Positions 9,474 to 17,875 of a stretch of 64,000 bases of DNA are shown here, in pieces. The position numbers and the translations under genes were made by a program. The DNA is from Bacillota bacterium (GTDB taxonomy: Bacteria; Bacillota; Clostridia; Lachnospirales; Lachnospiraceae). The notes beneath the pieces are model-generated. The model was not told the origin of the DNA, did not search any database, and worked only from the letters and a program-made list of their open reading frames with translations. The stretch is from assembly GCA_023421075.1 (NCBI GenBank), contig JAEZUM010000024.1:69189-133188 (forward strand), written 5' to 3'. Position 1 is the first letter of the stretch, and each line of letters begins with the position of its first letter.

Positions 9474-10748
9474 ATGAAGATTCATACTGTTTCGCAAAAT
9501 GATACTGTTTTTACCATTGCCGATACCTACAACATTCCGTTAACTAGGCTATTAAGGGATAATGATCTTCCTCAGGATTATACGCTATCGACTGGACAAA
9601 GCTTAATTATTACCAACCCATACATAACATACATTGTCCAAGAGGGAGATACCTTATCCGGAATCGCTAGGTCGTTCGAGGTATCGGAGATACAATTGCT
9701 TCGCAATAATCCACAGCTTATGGACAGAGAATTTCTATATCTGGGCGAAGAATTAGTAATTCGCTATGAGCACAGGGATACCATTCAGGTAAATGGGTAC
9801 GCCTTTGCCAGTATCTCTAATAAAGTGTTGCTAAAGTCCTTACCTTATTTAACCTACCTTACAATTATTAGTTATATGGTTTCAGCCGATGGCTCCATTT
9901 CAACCGTGAATGACAGTGAGATTATTGAGTTAGCGAAACTCTACCGAGTAGCGCCGGTAATGATGATTTCTTCCATCACCGAGGATGGGGTAGGAAGCTA
10001 TGGTACGAATCATGCCATCTTAATCAGTCAGGAGATTCAGGAACGTTTGATTAATAATATTCTGACGGTACTGAGAGAAAAAGGATTATTTGGAGTGAAT
10101 CTGGGCTTTCAATCCATTCTAACGGAGGATCTTCCAAGCTACATTGATTTTGTCACCAGAGTGACAACACGCCTAAATAGTGAAGGGTATCAGGTGTTTG
10201 TTACTCTGGTACCATCCACCTACGGTTATATCTCCGGGATTAATATGGAAATTCCATATTTTGAACAGATTGGTCAGGCCACCAACTATGTTATTCTAAT
10301 GTCTTATCAATGGTCCAAGGAATTTATGCCAACAGTAGCACAGACAACTGTTAATTTTCTGAGTAATTATCTGTATTATGTTATGAACCGAATTCCACCG
10401 CAGAAGATATTCTTAGGATTGACCAGAATTGCTTATGACTGGGAATTACCTTATGTTGAGGGGAAGACGATCGGAACAGCTCTTACCAATGTGGATGCAA
10501 TCAATCTTGCGAACCAGACCGGTGCGGTTATTCAATATGATGAGGTGACGCAGACACCGTATTTTAACTATAATACAACCGGTGTCGAGCATTTTGTCTG
10601 GTTTAAGGATGCCAGGTCGATCAAAGCCATTGTTGATCTGGTAATTGAAAATGATCTGAAAGGGATCAGTATATGGAATGTCATGTATTTTGCACCTCAG
10701 ACCTGGCTAATTCTCAATACCCAATATGAGATTGAAAATGTTATATGA
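9474..10748 (+). CDS. LysM-LysM-GH18-like protein (YaaH/SleL family), catalytic motif degenerate
   Basis: A 424-residue protein with two LysM peptidoglycan-binding modules (about 4-47 and 52-96) and a GH18 TIM barrel (about 100-424), the architecture of the spore germination cortex hydrolase YaaH/SleL. The family motif is normally DGxNxDFE. Here residues 206-213 read FGVNLGFQ, so the acidic residues including the catalytic Glu (Q213) are replaced. The barrel otherwise looks intact (VILMSYQW, GLTRIAYDWELPY). It may be a cortex-binding lectin-like protein or depend on other residues. ATG 9474 is chosen because GGAG at 9464-9467 is 6 bases ahead. No signal peptide, as in spore-coat YaaH. Confidence 0.85.
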   Translation: MKIHTVSQNDTVFTIADTYNIPLTRLLRDNDLPQDYTLSTGQSLIITNPYITYIVQEGDTLSGIARSFEVSEIQLLRNNPQLMDREFLYLGEELVIRYEHRDTIQVNGYAFASISNKVLLKSLPYLTYLTIISYMVSADGSISTVNDSEIIELAKLYRVAPVMMISSITEDGVGSYGTNHAILISQEIQERLINNILTVLREKGLFGVNLGFQSILTEDLPSYIDFVTRVTTRLNSEGYQVFVTLVPSTYGYISGINMEIPYFEQIGQATNYVILMSYQWSKEFMPTVAQTTVNFLSNYLYYVMNRIPPQKIFLGLTRIAYDWELPYVEGKTIGTALTNVDAINLANQTGAVIQYDEVTQTPYFNYNTTGVEHFVWFKDARSIKAIVDLVIENDLKGISIWNVMYFAPQTWLILNTQYEIENVI

Positions 10749-10754
10749 GCATTT

Positions 10755-10808
10755 AAATGAAGTAATATATGTCGAGTAGAGACACGACCATAATATTACT
10801 TCATTTTT
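10755..10808 (+). terminator. Intrinsic terminator after the LysM-GH18 gene
   Basis: Perfect 14-bp arms at 10755-10768 and 10793-10806 with a further paired GTCG/CGAC core. The right arm ends in a T-run (ATTTTTT). Confidence 0.85.
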
Positions 10809-10947
10809 TGTAATGCACTAATAAAAAAATCCATGGTAAATGTTAACCCTTACATTTTTATTAATTTTTATCGGTATTATGGTTCTTTTGCTTATGATAT
10901 GATAAAATGAGTGCAGAAAACGAGAGAAACAATAAGGAGTGCTAAGG

Positions 10948-11451
10948 ATGAATTTATATATGGTTAGTCTGGGTGGCAAGGCAAAAGGCTGCAATATCGA
11001 AGTACATGATGTTCAGTTTGCCGCCGCCAATCACATCGATGAAGTAATCGAGCTCATGAAAAAGAACTGGTATGGCTTGGCTGAGAAATTACATATGGAC
11101 AGTTACAAGGAGATAACCGGTGCAGACGGGTATCAGGTACGTCTGACGAAAGAGAAGCCGAACAGTAATAAAGGGTTGTACTTCGTACATTTTGGAGGTT
11201 ATAAGGCTGATTCTACACAGGAGCTTCATGACATCGGATTCTATGTCGGGGAAAATGACAAGGAAGTCAAGGCTAGAGCTATGATAACATTTCAAGTGGC
11301 TGAGATTGAGAATCATGTGGACAGTCTGGTTCCGGTAGAAAGTGTTATCTTAAGTGCAACCGGAGAGACGTATTATATTGAGCTTAGTGAAAGCATGGAG
11401 AGCTTTGACCGAACTCCGGATTGGTTTGGTTATCGTAGGTTGGATCTATAA
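10948..11451 (+). CDS. DUF1543 domain protein
   Basis: A 167-residue protein beginning LYMVSLGGKAKGCNIEVHDVQF, the hallmark of DUF1543 proteins, whose function is unknown. The N-terminal conserved module spans about 1-50, and the remainder includes GLYFVHFGGY, a second copy-like motif. AAGGAG at 10934-10939 sits 8 bases before ATG 10948, so the GTG at 10939 is rejected. It is flanked by a terminator upstream and a promoter for the next gene downstream, so it is probably monocistronic. Confidence 0.8.
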   Translation: MNLYMVSLGGKAKGCNIEVHDVQFAAANHIDEVIELMKKNWYGLAEKLHMDSYKEITGADGYQVRLTKEKPNSNKGLYFVHFGGYKADSTQELHDIGFYVGENDKEVKARAMITFQVAEIENHVDSLVPVESVILSATGETYYIELSESMESFDRTPDWFGYRRLDL

Positions 11452-11462
11452 ATCGTTATAAG

Positions 11463-11491
11463 TTGACAGAAGGTGTGATTTCGTCAATAAT
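11463..11491 (+). promoter_or_regulatory. Candidate sigma-A promoter of the LCP gene
   Basis: TTGACA at 11463-11468 and AATAAT at 11486-11491 with a 17-base spacer, 65 bases ahead of the LCP start codon. Confidence 0.55.
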
Positions 11492-11555
11492 AAAGAAGAG
11501 TAGTCTGTCAGGAACAGATTAAAGGAATGGATTATACAGTGGAAAAGGTGATTAG

Positions 11556-12719
11556 ATGTCGGATCGAAGCGATGAAGAATTATTAAAACAACAGATTATT
11601 GATATTATGAATGAAGAGCAAGGGGATGAAGTCCCGCAACCGGAGAGAAGGTACGAGGCTTCGCCTGAGGTCAGTAAGACTCCTAAGAGAAGGAAGAAAA
11701 AGCATCCAGTCTTGAAGGCAGTCAGTATCACGTTACTGACACTATTGATCCTTGTAGCTTTAATACTGTTAACACCTCCTGGACGGAGTATTATATATAA
11801 AACGACCAGTACGTTTATGTATAATAATATGAACAATGAAGAGGTTATCAAAGAATATGAAGAGTCCGGCGAAGTCGGACATGCGAAAGGTGCACGACAA
11901 GAGGATTATGTAACAAATTATCTTATCTTTGGTATAGAGGAATTCGGTGGAGCAAGAAATACGGATTCCATGATGATAGCTTCCATCAATACAAAGGATG
12001 ATACCTTGAAGCTGACTTCACTGCTTCGAGACAGCTATGTGGAGATTCCAGGATATAAAGCGAATAAGCTGAATTCTGCTTATGCCAAGGGTGGAGCCAG
12101 ATTACTGGTGGATACCATTGAACTGAATTATAAGGTTCAGATAGATGGCTATGTGTCGGTTGATTTTAAATCCTTCGAGAAGATTGTCGATCTGGTCGGT
12201 GGAGTGGATATCGAACTCGGTAAGGAAGAAGCAAAATACCTGAATACGACGAATTACATATCAAAGAAAAAGAATCGTAATGTAAAAGCCGGAATGAATC
12301 ATCTGAACGGTAATCAGGTGATGGGTTATGTTCGTGTTCGTAAGGTGAAGACTCTTGGAGGAGCTAATAACGATTACGGGCGTATTGTTCGCCAGCAAAG
12401 AGCCTTGAAGGCTATCTTCAAGAGTTATATATCTCCGAAGAATCTGATTAAGTTACTCCCGGTTACGAAGAAAAGCCTAAGCTATGTGACAACAAATATG
12501 ACACAGGACCAGCTGGAGCAAGCTATGTCCGATGTGATAGAGAACAGAATGACCAAGCTTGATACCTTCCGAATTCCGGTTGACGGTGCCTTTGATGCGC
12601 CCAAGAAATACAACGGTATTACCTATCCTATCGTACTGGATTGGGATACCAACCGTGTTGAATTATATCAATTTATTTATCATGATACCAAGGAAGAGGC
12701 AAGGGCAGCATTGAAATAG
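11556..12719 (+). CDS. LytR-CpsA-Psr (LCP) family wall-polymer ligase
   Basis: A 387-residue protein with an acidic cytoplasmic N-terminus, a basic KRRKKK stop and one membrane helix (about 50-70), then an extracytoplasmic LCP domain (about 115-270). LCP landmarks are NTDSMMIASIN, LTSLLRDSYVEIPG, KLNSAYAKGG and GYVRVRK. LCP enzymes transfer undecaprenyl-phosphate-linked polymers to peptidoglycan. It could attach the polysaccharide made by the cluster at the start of the window, though that link is inference. AAAGGTG precedes the ATG. Confidence 0.88.
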   Translation: MSDRSDEELLKQQIIDIMNEEQGDEVPQPERRYEASPEVSKTPKRRKKKHPVLKAVSITLLTLLILVALILLTPPGRSIIYKTTSTFMYNNMNNEEVIKEYEESGEVGHAKGARQEDYVTNYLIFGIEEFGGARNTDSMMIASINTKDDTLKLTSLLRDSYVEIPGYKANKLNSAYAKGGARLLVDTIELNYKVQIDGYVSVDFKSFEKIVDLVGGVDIELGKEEAKYLNTTNYISKKKNRNVKAGMNHLNGNQVMGYVRVRKVKTLGGANNDYGRIVRQQRALKAIFKSYISPKNLIKLLPVTKKSLSYVTTNMTQDQLEQAMSDVIENRMTKLDTFRIPVDGAFDAPKKYNGITYPIVLDWDTNRVELYQFIYHDTKEEARAALK

Positions 12720-12810
12720 CACGATACGAAATGATGCAAATTCGATTATTAGAAGAAATATTTTTTTGATAAACTTATATTATTGTTGTGGCCTGTTTTA
12801 AGACTAAATA

Positions 12811-12870
12811 GCAAGGAGCTGTCGCACTAGATGGTATTCAACCTCCAGTGTGACAGTTCCTTGTTTTGTT
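12811..12870. terminator. Bidirectional intrinsic terminator
   Basis: 16-bp arms (AAGGAGCTGTCGCACT and AGTGTGACAGTTCCTT) paired with two wobble positions and a 20-base loop, with a T-rich tail on the plus strand (TTTTGTTT). It ends the LCP gene. Read on the minus strand it lies just beyond the small gene at 12901-13023. Confidence 0.8.
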
Positions 12871-12900
12871 TAAATATCAATTTTCTTATACTTGCCTATT

Positions 12901-13023
12901 TTATCTTCTGAATAATCTACGGAAGAAGCAAACGATTGCACAAAATATTTTCTTTAGGAAAGTAAAAATGGAACAGAAAATATTTCTTAAAAACTCGATA
13001 ATAGCTCTTAGTATGCCAAGCAC
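12901..13023 (-). CDS. 40-residue cationic amphipathic small protein
   Basis: GTG start (13023-13021) with a perfect AGGAGG at 13037-13032, 8 bases ahead, and a TAA at 12903-12901. The product starts MLGILRAIIEFLRNIF, contains three Cys, and ends FFRRLFRR: short hydrophobic stretches broken by Lys/Arg, compatible with one or two membrane-associated amphipathic helices. There is no known family I can name. The strong ribosome binding site, and the hairpin at 12811-12870 that would also terminate it, support a real gene. It could be a toxin-like or membrane-regulatory peptide; this is inference. Confidence 0.6.
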   Translation of the reverse strand: MLGILRAIIEFLRNIFCSIFTFLKKIFCAIVCFFRRLFRR

Positions 13024-13115
13024 AATTATCACCTCCTAATTCAGTATATTACGATAAATCAATTAAGTGCTACCTGAGGTCCAATAAAGTCGAATAATGT
13101 TATTATGAGGCTTGG

Positions 13116-13131
13116 TCACTATATAAGGTAT
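13116..13131. promoter_or_regulatory. Candidate NrdR box 1
   Basis: TCACTATATAAGGTAT agrees at 12 of 16 positions with the NrdR consensus ACACWATATATWGTGT as I recall it. Its start is 31 bases from that of the second box, about three helical turns, the spacing known for tandem NrdR boxes. Confidence 0.55.
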
Positions 13132-13146
13132 TGTTTGGAGATTAAC

Positions 13147-13162
13147 TTACTATATTTTGTAT
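13147..13162. promoter_or_regulatory. Candidate NrdR box 2
   Basis: TTACTATATTTTGTAT agrees at 12 of 16 positions with the NrdR consensus. It lies 30 bases upstream of the nrdD -35 element. Together with box 1 it suggests ATP/dATP-responsive repression of nrdDG. Confidence 0.55.
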
Positions 13163-13191
13163 GAAAAATAAAAAAATGTGAACAAAGCACA

Positions 13192-13220
13192 TTGCATTTT
13201 CATCTCCCGTGCTTTATAAT
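13192..13220 (+). promoter_or_regulatory. nrdD promoter
   Basis: TTGCAT at 13192-13197 and a perfect TATAAT at 13215-13220 with a 17-base spacer, 38 bases before the nrdD start codon. Confidence 0.75.
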
Positions 13221-13257
13221 ACGATTCTCAATATTAGTACATACAAGGAGATAGTCC

Positions 13258-15414
13258 ATGAAGACGATTAAACGAAACGGTGCAGAAGAAGCATTTGATA
13301 TAAAGAAAATCATTGCTGCTGTGAAGAAGGCAAATGAATCCGCAGATAAGAGTTACCTGAATGAAGAGCAGATTATCAGTATTGCAGAGTATGTAGAGTA
13401 CAAATGCCTAAAGTTGAACAGAGCGGTATCCGTGGAAGAGATTCAGGATATGGTAGAGGACCAGATTATGGCGACCGGTGCCTTTGATCTGGCGAAGCGT
13501 TATGTTAAATATCGTTATCAGCGCTCTCTGGTACGAAAGGCGAATACCACGGATAACCGGATTCTATCCTTGATTGAAGGAAATAATGAGGATGTAAAGC
13601 AGGAAAATTCAAATAAAAATCCAACCATCAACAGCGTACAGCGAGATTATATGGCCGGCGAGGTAAGTAAGGATATCACCCGCAGATTACTCCTGCCGGC
13701 AGATATCGTAGAAGCGGATCAGGAGGGCATCATCCATTTCCATGATACAGATTACTTTGCACAGCATATGCATAACTGCGATCTGGTGAATCTGGAGGAT
13801 ATGCTGCAGAATGGGACGGTTATCAGTGAGACCAGAATAGAGAAGCCGCACAGCTTTTCAACGGCTTGTAATATAGCAACCCAAATCATCGCACAGGTTG
13901 CCAGCAACCAATACGGCGGTCAAAGTATCAGCTTGGCACACCTGGCTCCCTTTGTACAGATCTCCAGAAAGAAAATATATGCTGAGGTTCAGGAAGAGAT
14001 AGAGATTCTTGGAACAGACGTGACGGAGGAGCTGCTGGAGCAGATCGTCGAGAGAAGATTACGCAAGGAGATTAACCGAGGCGTTCAGACGATCCAGTAT
14101 CAGGTCATTACCCTGATGACTACCAACGGACAAGCACCGTTTCTGACTGTCTTCATGTATCTGAATGAAGCAAAGGATGAAGCAGAGAAGAAGGATCTGG
14201 CGATGATCATAGAGGAGACGCTGAAGCAGCGCTATCAGGGTGTCATGAACGAAGCCGGTATCTGGGTTACCCCGGCATTCCCGAAGCTGATCTATGTCCT
14301 GGAGGAAGATAATATCACAGAAGGTACCCAGTATTATTATCTGACCGAGCTGGCAGCAAAATGCACCACGAAGCGTCTGGTTCCGGATTACATCTCTGAG
14401 AAGAAGATGAAGGAATTAAAGGAAGGAAACTGCTTCCCGGTAATGGGGTGTCGCAGTGCCTTAAGTCCCTGGAAGGATGAGAACGGGAATTATAAGTTCT
14501 ATGGTCGCTTTAATCAAGGTGTGGTATCCATCAATCTGGTGGATGTGGCGTTATCCTCCGGTGGAGATATGGAGCGTTTCTGGAAGATCTTCGATGAGAG
14601 GCTGGAACTCTGCTATAAGGGTCTGATGATCAGACATAAACGTCTGAAGGGAACCCTATCCGATGCAGCGCCGATCCTTTGGCAGCATGGCGCTCTCGCA
14701 AGACTGCAGAAGGGGGAAACCATCGATAAATTGCTATACGGTGGCTATTCTTCGATATCGCTGGGATATGCAGGACTTTATGAATGTACCAAATATATGA
14801 CAGGCAAATCCCATACGGACCCGGAGGCAACTACCTTTGCTCTGGATGTGATGAAATATATGAATGTTGCTTGTGAGCGTTGGAAGGCAGAGACCAACAT
14901 CGGCTTTGGTATCTATGGTACACCGATCGAAAGTACTACCTATAAATTTGCGAAATGCCTCCAAAAGCGTTTTGGAGTTGTAAAAGGGATCACCGATAAA
15001 AGCTATATTACCAATAGCTATCATGTGCATGTGACGGAAGAGATTGATGCTTTCACCAAGCTTAAATTTGAAGCACAGTTCCAATCGCTCTCTACCGGAG
15101 GTGCGGTAAGCTATGTTGAGGTTCCCAATATGCAGAATAACATTCCTGCGGTTCTTCAAATTATTCGCTTCATTTATGATAATATTATGTATGCCGAGCT
15201 GAACACCAAGAGTGATTGCTGTCAGGAATGCGGCTTTGACGGTGAGATTCAGATCGTGACCGATCATGGTAAGCTAGTATGGGAATGCCCGAAATGCGGG
15301 AATCGAGATCAGGATAAATTGAATGTGGCGCGCAGAACCTGCGGCTATATCGGTACCCAGTTCTGGAATCAGGGAAGAACTCAGGAAATAAAGGAAAGGG
15401 TGCTGCATCTCTAA
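13258..15414 (+). CDS. nrdD: Anaerobic (class III) ribonucleoside-triphosphate reductase
   Basis: Reduces ribonucleotides to deoxyribonucleotides by glycyl-radical chemistry in the anaerobic cytosol; 718 residues, the full family length. Domains: ATP-cone (about 1-90) for allosteric control, then the ten-stranded barrel with the CNIATQI active-site region. A C-terminal zinc ribbon (CCQECG...CPKCG) precedes the glycyl radical loop RRTCGY, in which Gly696 is the radical site. ACAAGGAGAT supports the ATG. It is followed 1 base later by its activase, with candidate NrdR boxes upstream. Confidence 0.97.
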   Translation: MKTIKRNGAEEAFDIKKIIAAVKKANESADKSYLNEEQIISIAEYVEYKCLKLNRAVSVEEIQDMVEDQIMATGAFDLAKRYVKYRYQRSLVRKANTTDNRILSLIEGNNEDVKQENSNKNPTINSVQRDYMAGEVSKDITRRLLLPADIVEADQEGIIHFHDTDYFAQHMHNCDLVNLEDMLQNGTVISETRIEKPHSFSTACNIATQIIAQVASNQYGGQSISLAHLAPFVQISRKKIYAEVQEEIEILGTDVTEELLEQIVERRLRKEINRGVQTIQYQVITLMTTNGQAPFLTVFMYLNEAKDEAEKKDLAMIIEETLKQRYQGVMNEAGIWVTPAFPKLIYVLEEDNITEGTQYYYLTELAAKCTTKRLVPDYISEKKMKELKEGNCFPVMGCRSALSPWKDENGNYKFYGRFNQGVVSINLVDVALSSGGDMERFWKIFDERLELCYKGLMIRHKRLKGTLSDAAPILWQHGALARLQKGETIDKLLYGGYSSISLGYAGLYECTKYMTGKSHTDPEATTFALDVMKYMNVACERWKAETNIGFGIYGTPIESTTYKFAKCLQKRFGVVKGITDKSYITNSYHVHVTEEIDAFTKLKFEAQFQSLSTGGAVSYVEVPNMQNNIPAVLQIIRFIYDNIMYAELNTKSDCCQECGFDGEIQIVTDHGKLVWECPKCGNRDQDKLNVARRTCGYIGTQFWNQGRTQEIKERVLHL

Positions 15415-15415
15415 T

Positions 15416-15943
15416 ATGAATTACGGATCAATTAAGAAGACAGATATTGCCAATGGAGCCGGTGTGAGAGTATCACTCTTTGTCTCCGGCTGTACCCACC
15501 ACTGTAAGGGCTGTTTTAACCCGGAGACCTGGAATTTTCATTACGGAAAGCCCTTTACGAAGGAGACGGAGGAGGAGCTCATTGAAGCTTTATCAAAGAG
15601 TTTTATCAATGGCTTATCTCTGTTGGGTGGTGAACCGATGGAACCGGACAATCAGCGTGTTTTGCTACCTTTTGTGAAAAAGGTAAAGGAACTTTTCCCG
15701 GAGAAGGATATTTGGTGTTATACCGGATATGATTATGAGCAGGATTTACTAGGTGAAAGCAGAGCACATTGTGAAGCTACACAGGAGCTGTTATGCTATA
15801 TTGATGTTCTGGTGGACGGTGAATTCATCGAGGAGCTAAAAGATATCAGCCTGCAGTTTCGAGGGTCCTCCAACCAGAGAATGATCGATGTGAGTGCGTC
15901 GTTGAGCAGCGGTGAGGTTAAGCTGTGGGAATTAAGAAAATGA
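15416..15943 (+). CDS. nrdG: Anaerobic ribonucleotide reductase activating protein (radical SAM)
   Basis: Generates the glycyl radical on NrdD using S-adenosylmethionine and a 4Fe-4S cluster. The 175-residue protein carries the radical-SAM CxxxCxxC motif at Cys26, Cys30 and Cys33 (SGCTHHCKGCFNPE) and the SAM-binding LLGGEPM segment. The start codon is one base after the nrdD stop, implying translational coupling. The gap behind it (15944-16100) contains only an imperfect hairpin near 15957-15996, so operon termination is unclear. Confidence 0.96.
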   Translation: MNYGSIKKTDIANGAGVRVSLFVSGCTHHCKGCFNPETWNFHYGKPFTKETEEELIEALSKSFINGLSLLGGEPMEPDNQRVLLPFVKKVKELFPEKDIWCYTGYDYEQDLLGESRAHCEATQELLCYIDVLVDGEFIEELKDISLQFRGSSNQRMIDVSASLSSGEVKLWELRK

Positions 15944-16100
15944 GACACAATATAGTTCGTTACTTTTCTTAATCTTTACAAAGGATTAACGAAGACTGCC
16001 TTTTTGTATAGGATAGATTGATTTATAATTGCATTACAACATAGCATTGCAATGACAAACAAGATGAAAATCCTTACATATTGGAAAGGTGGTGCTTCCT

Positions 16101-16253
16101 ATGCTGGAGCTACTTCTGGTTATAGTGGTGTTCGCAATGATAGGTTATTTTAACTATAAAGCCATTATTCAAAAAAGCGAGCACTTAAAAGATCTATATA
16201 TTAAGTACTATTTTGATCATTACTTGAACAATAAGAAGGTTAAGAAAAACTGA
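16101..16253 (+). CDS. 50-residue single-pass small membrane protein
   Basis: The product has an N-terminal hydrophobic helix (MLELLLVIVVFAMIGYF, residues 1-17) followed by a charged tail with aromatic residues and a basic end (NNKKVKKN). GAAAGGTGG at 16084-16092 precedes the ATG, and a perfect intrinsic terminator starts 11 bases after the stop, so it looks like a complete monocistronic gene. No family recognised. An Nin-out orientation with a cytoplasmic basic tail would fit small regulatory membrane peptides, but this is inference. The remaining bases up to 16456 show nothing beyond the terminator and an AT-rich leader. Confidence 0.6.
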   Translation: MLELLLVIVVFAMIGYFNYKAIIQKSEHLKDLYIKYYFDHYLNNKKVKKN

Positions 16254-16263
16254 ACAACGATTG

Positions 16264-16306
16264 CCCATATAAATGCCTCTTGATTGCATTTATATGGGTT
16301 TTTTTT
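16264..16306 (+). terminator. Intrinsic terminator of the small membrane protein gene
   Basis: Perfect 13-bp arms CCCATATAAATGC (16264-16276) and GCATTTATATGGG (16286-16298), then eight T residues. Nearly the same hairpin recurs at 58251-58292. Confidence 0.93.
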
Positions 16307-16456
16307 GTCTAATATTCCGGTTTGACCTGATATAAGAAGCTGAATTACCAGTAGTTCCCGTAATTAATTTGTAAATCTCCATGTAATCTTCACATTTGTA
16401 CGATATAATAATTATGTAATATATTTAATAATATCGTAACATATCCGGAGGAATAC

Positions 16457-17638
16457 ATGAGGAAGACATATAAGATTTTTACGTTTTGCGCAGTAGGAGC
16501 CATCGCCTTTGCAAGTCAAAGTACAATTGCAAGAGCAGAAGAGACACCGGTTGCGGGAATGAACCTGGTATTACATAACTATTTTCAGAATGAAGAAAAT
16601 AACATGAACAATATAATCGATTATCTGAATGAGCTGGAGCAATACAAAGGGATTTCCTTTGCCAGGGTAACCGATTATGTAAATATAAGAAGTCTACCCA
16701 GTGAAGAAGGAGAGATTCTCGGAAAGCTGTATAACAATTCGGCAGCAACGATTCTAGAAAAAAGCGGAGATTGGTATCAGGTAAAATCAGGTTCTGTTAC
16801 CGGTTATATTAAAGCACAGTTTCTGGTTACGGGGGAAGAAGCAGAGAAACTGGCTAAGGAAATCGGAACACAGGTGGCAATTGTAACAGCCGATACCCTA
16901 AAGGTGAGAGAAGAACCTAGTACAGAGGCTGGCGTTTTAACCCTGGTCGGAATGGGTGAGGAACTCCTGGTCAAGGAGGTTAAGAATGATTGGGTTAAAA
17001 TCATTACTGAGGGTTCGAAGACCGGTTATGTATCAGCAGATTTCATTGATATCAAATATGAATATGAAGAAGCAGTCTCCATAGAAGAAGAGAGAGAACG
17101 TATTCAAGCGGAACAAGAGGCAGAACAGGCGGAACGATTGCGACTGGCAGAGCAGGAGGCCATTCGCTCCGAACAGCAAAGAAGGGCTGCTGTATCAAAT
17201 ACCAGAGAGCAGACAGAAAATACTTCTAGTAAGGCCACTTCGAATAATTTGATATTAAAGAATACCAGTTCATCCGGTATTCGAAATAAAATTGTAGAGT
17301 ATGCGCAGCGCTTTTTGGGAAATCCATATGTATGGGGCGGTACCAGCTTAACAAATGGCGCAGATTGTTCCGGTTTCACACAGTCCGTATTTCGTGATAA
17401 CGGAATCAGTATACCGAGAACCTCCAGAACACAGGCACTCGGTGGAAGAAGAATATCAATCGATGAGATGCAGCCGGGTGATTTGATCTTTTATGCAAAG
17501 AATGGGACGATTAATCATGTCGGAATCTATATCGGTAATGGGAAGATAATCGCGGCAAGCAGTCCGGAGACCGGAATCCGAATTACCAGATACGACTATC
17601 GAGACCCGTATCGGGTAGTAAGCTATATCAATGACTAG
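16457..17638 (+). CDS. Secreted SH3-SH3-NlpC/P60 peptidoglycan endopeptidase
   Basis: A 393-residue wall hydrolase, probably a D-glutamyl-meso-diaminopimelate or similar endopeptidase. Order: signal peptide (about 1-29, ending ARAEE), bacterial SH3 modules (about 70-125 and 142-196) and an acidic coiled-coil rich in Glu/Gln/Arg (about 203-242). The C-terminal NlpC/P60 domain (about 280-393) has Cys304 in GADCSGFTQ and His354 in NHVGIYIG. AACATATCCGGAGG precedes the ATG. The coiled-coil between binding and catalytic domains resembles clostridial CwlT/RipA-like enzymes. Monocistronic, with a terminator behind it. Confidence 0.92.
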   Translation: MRKTYKIFTFCAVGAIAFASQSTIARAEETPVAGMNLVLHNYFQNEENNMNNIIDYLNELEQYKGISFARVTDYVNIRSLPSEEGEILGKLYNNSAATILEKSGDWYQVKSGSVTGYIKAQFLVTGEEAEKLAKEIGTQVAIVTADTLKVREEPSTEAGVLTLVGMGEELLVKEVKNDWVKIITEGSKTGYVSADFIDIKYEYEEAVSIEEERERIQAEQEAEQAERLRLAEQEAIRSEQQRRAAVSNTREQTENTSSKATSNNLILKNTSSSGIRNKIVEYAQRFLGNPYVWGGTSLTNGADCSGFTQSVFRDNGISIPRTSRTQALGGRRISIDEMQPGDLIFYAKNGTINHVGIYIGNGKIIAASSPETGIRITRYDYRDPYRVVSYIND

Positions 17639-17657
17639 TTAAATAAATAATTATTTC

Positions 17658-17697
17658 AAATGAGCGATGTCGAATCATATGGCACCGCTCATTTTAT
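17658..17697 (+). terminator. Terminator after the NlpC/P60 gene
   Basis: Perfect 9-bp arms AAATGAGCG (17658-17666) and CGCTCATTT (17686-17694) with a T-rich end; only a short U-tract. Confidence 0.65.
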
Positions 17698-17837
17698 TCG
17701 AATGCGGGTTTTTCAGGTTCACAACTTAACGCATGCAATGCTGATTGAATATTCCATATTTTCTGTTTGTGAGAAATATACTTTTTTATTGGAATTGTGA
17801 TGATATTGAACTTAACAAATAATTAATGGATTTCATA

Positions 17838-17867
17838 TTGACATAACCAAATTTATCGTTATATAAT
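17838..17867 (+). promoter_or_regulatory. copA promoter
   Basis: Perfect TTGACA at 17838-17843 and perfect TATAAT at 17862-17867 with an 18-base spacer, 50 bases before the chosen copA start. Confidence 0.8.
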
Positions 17868-17875
17868 AGTAACAC

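Noticed and set aside
14734..15267. 177-codon minus-strand open frame inside nrdD
   Set aside because: It lies wholly antisense to a strongly conserved enzyme, has no ribosome binding site and its translation shows no domain.
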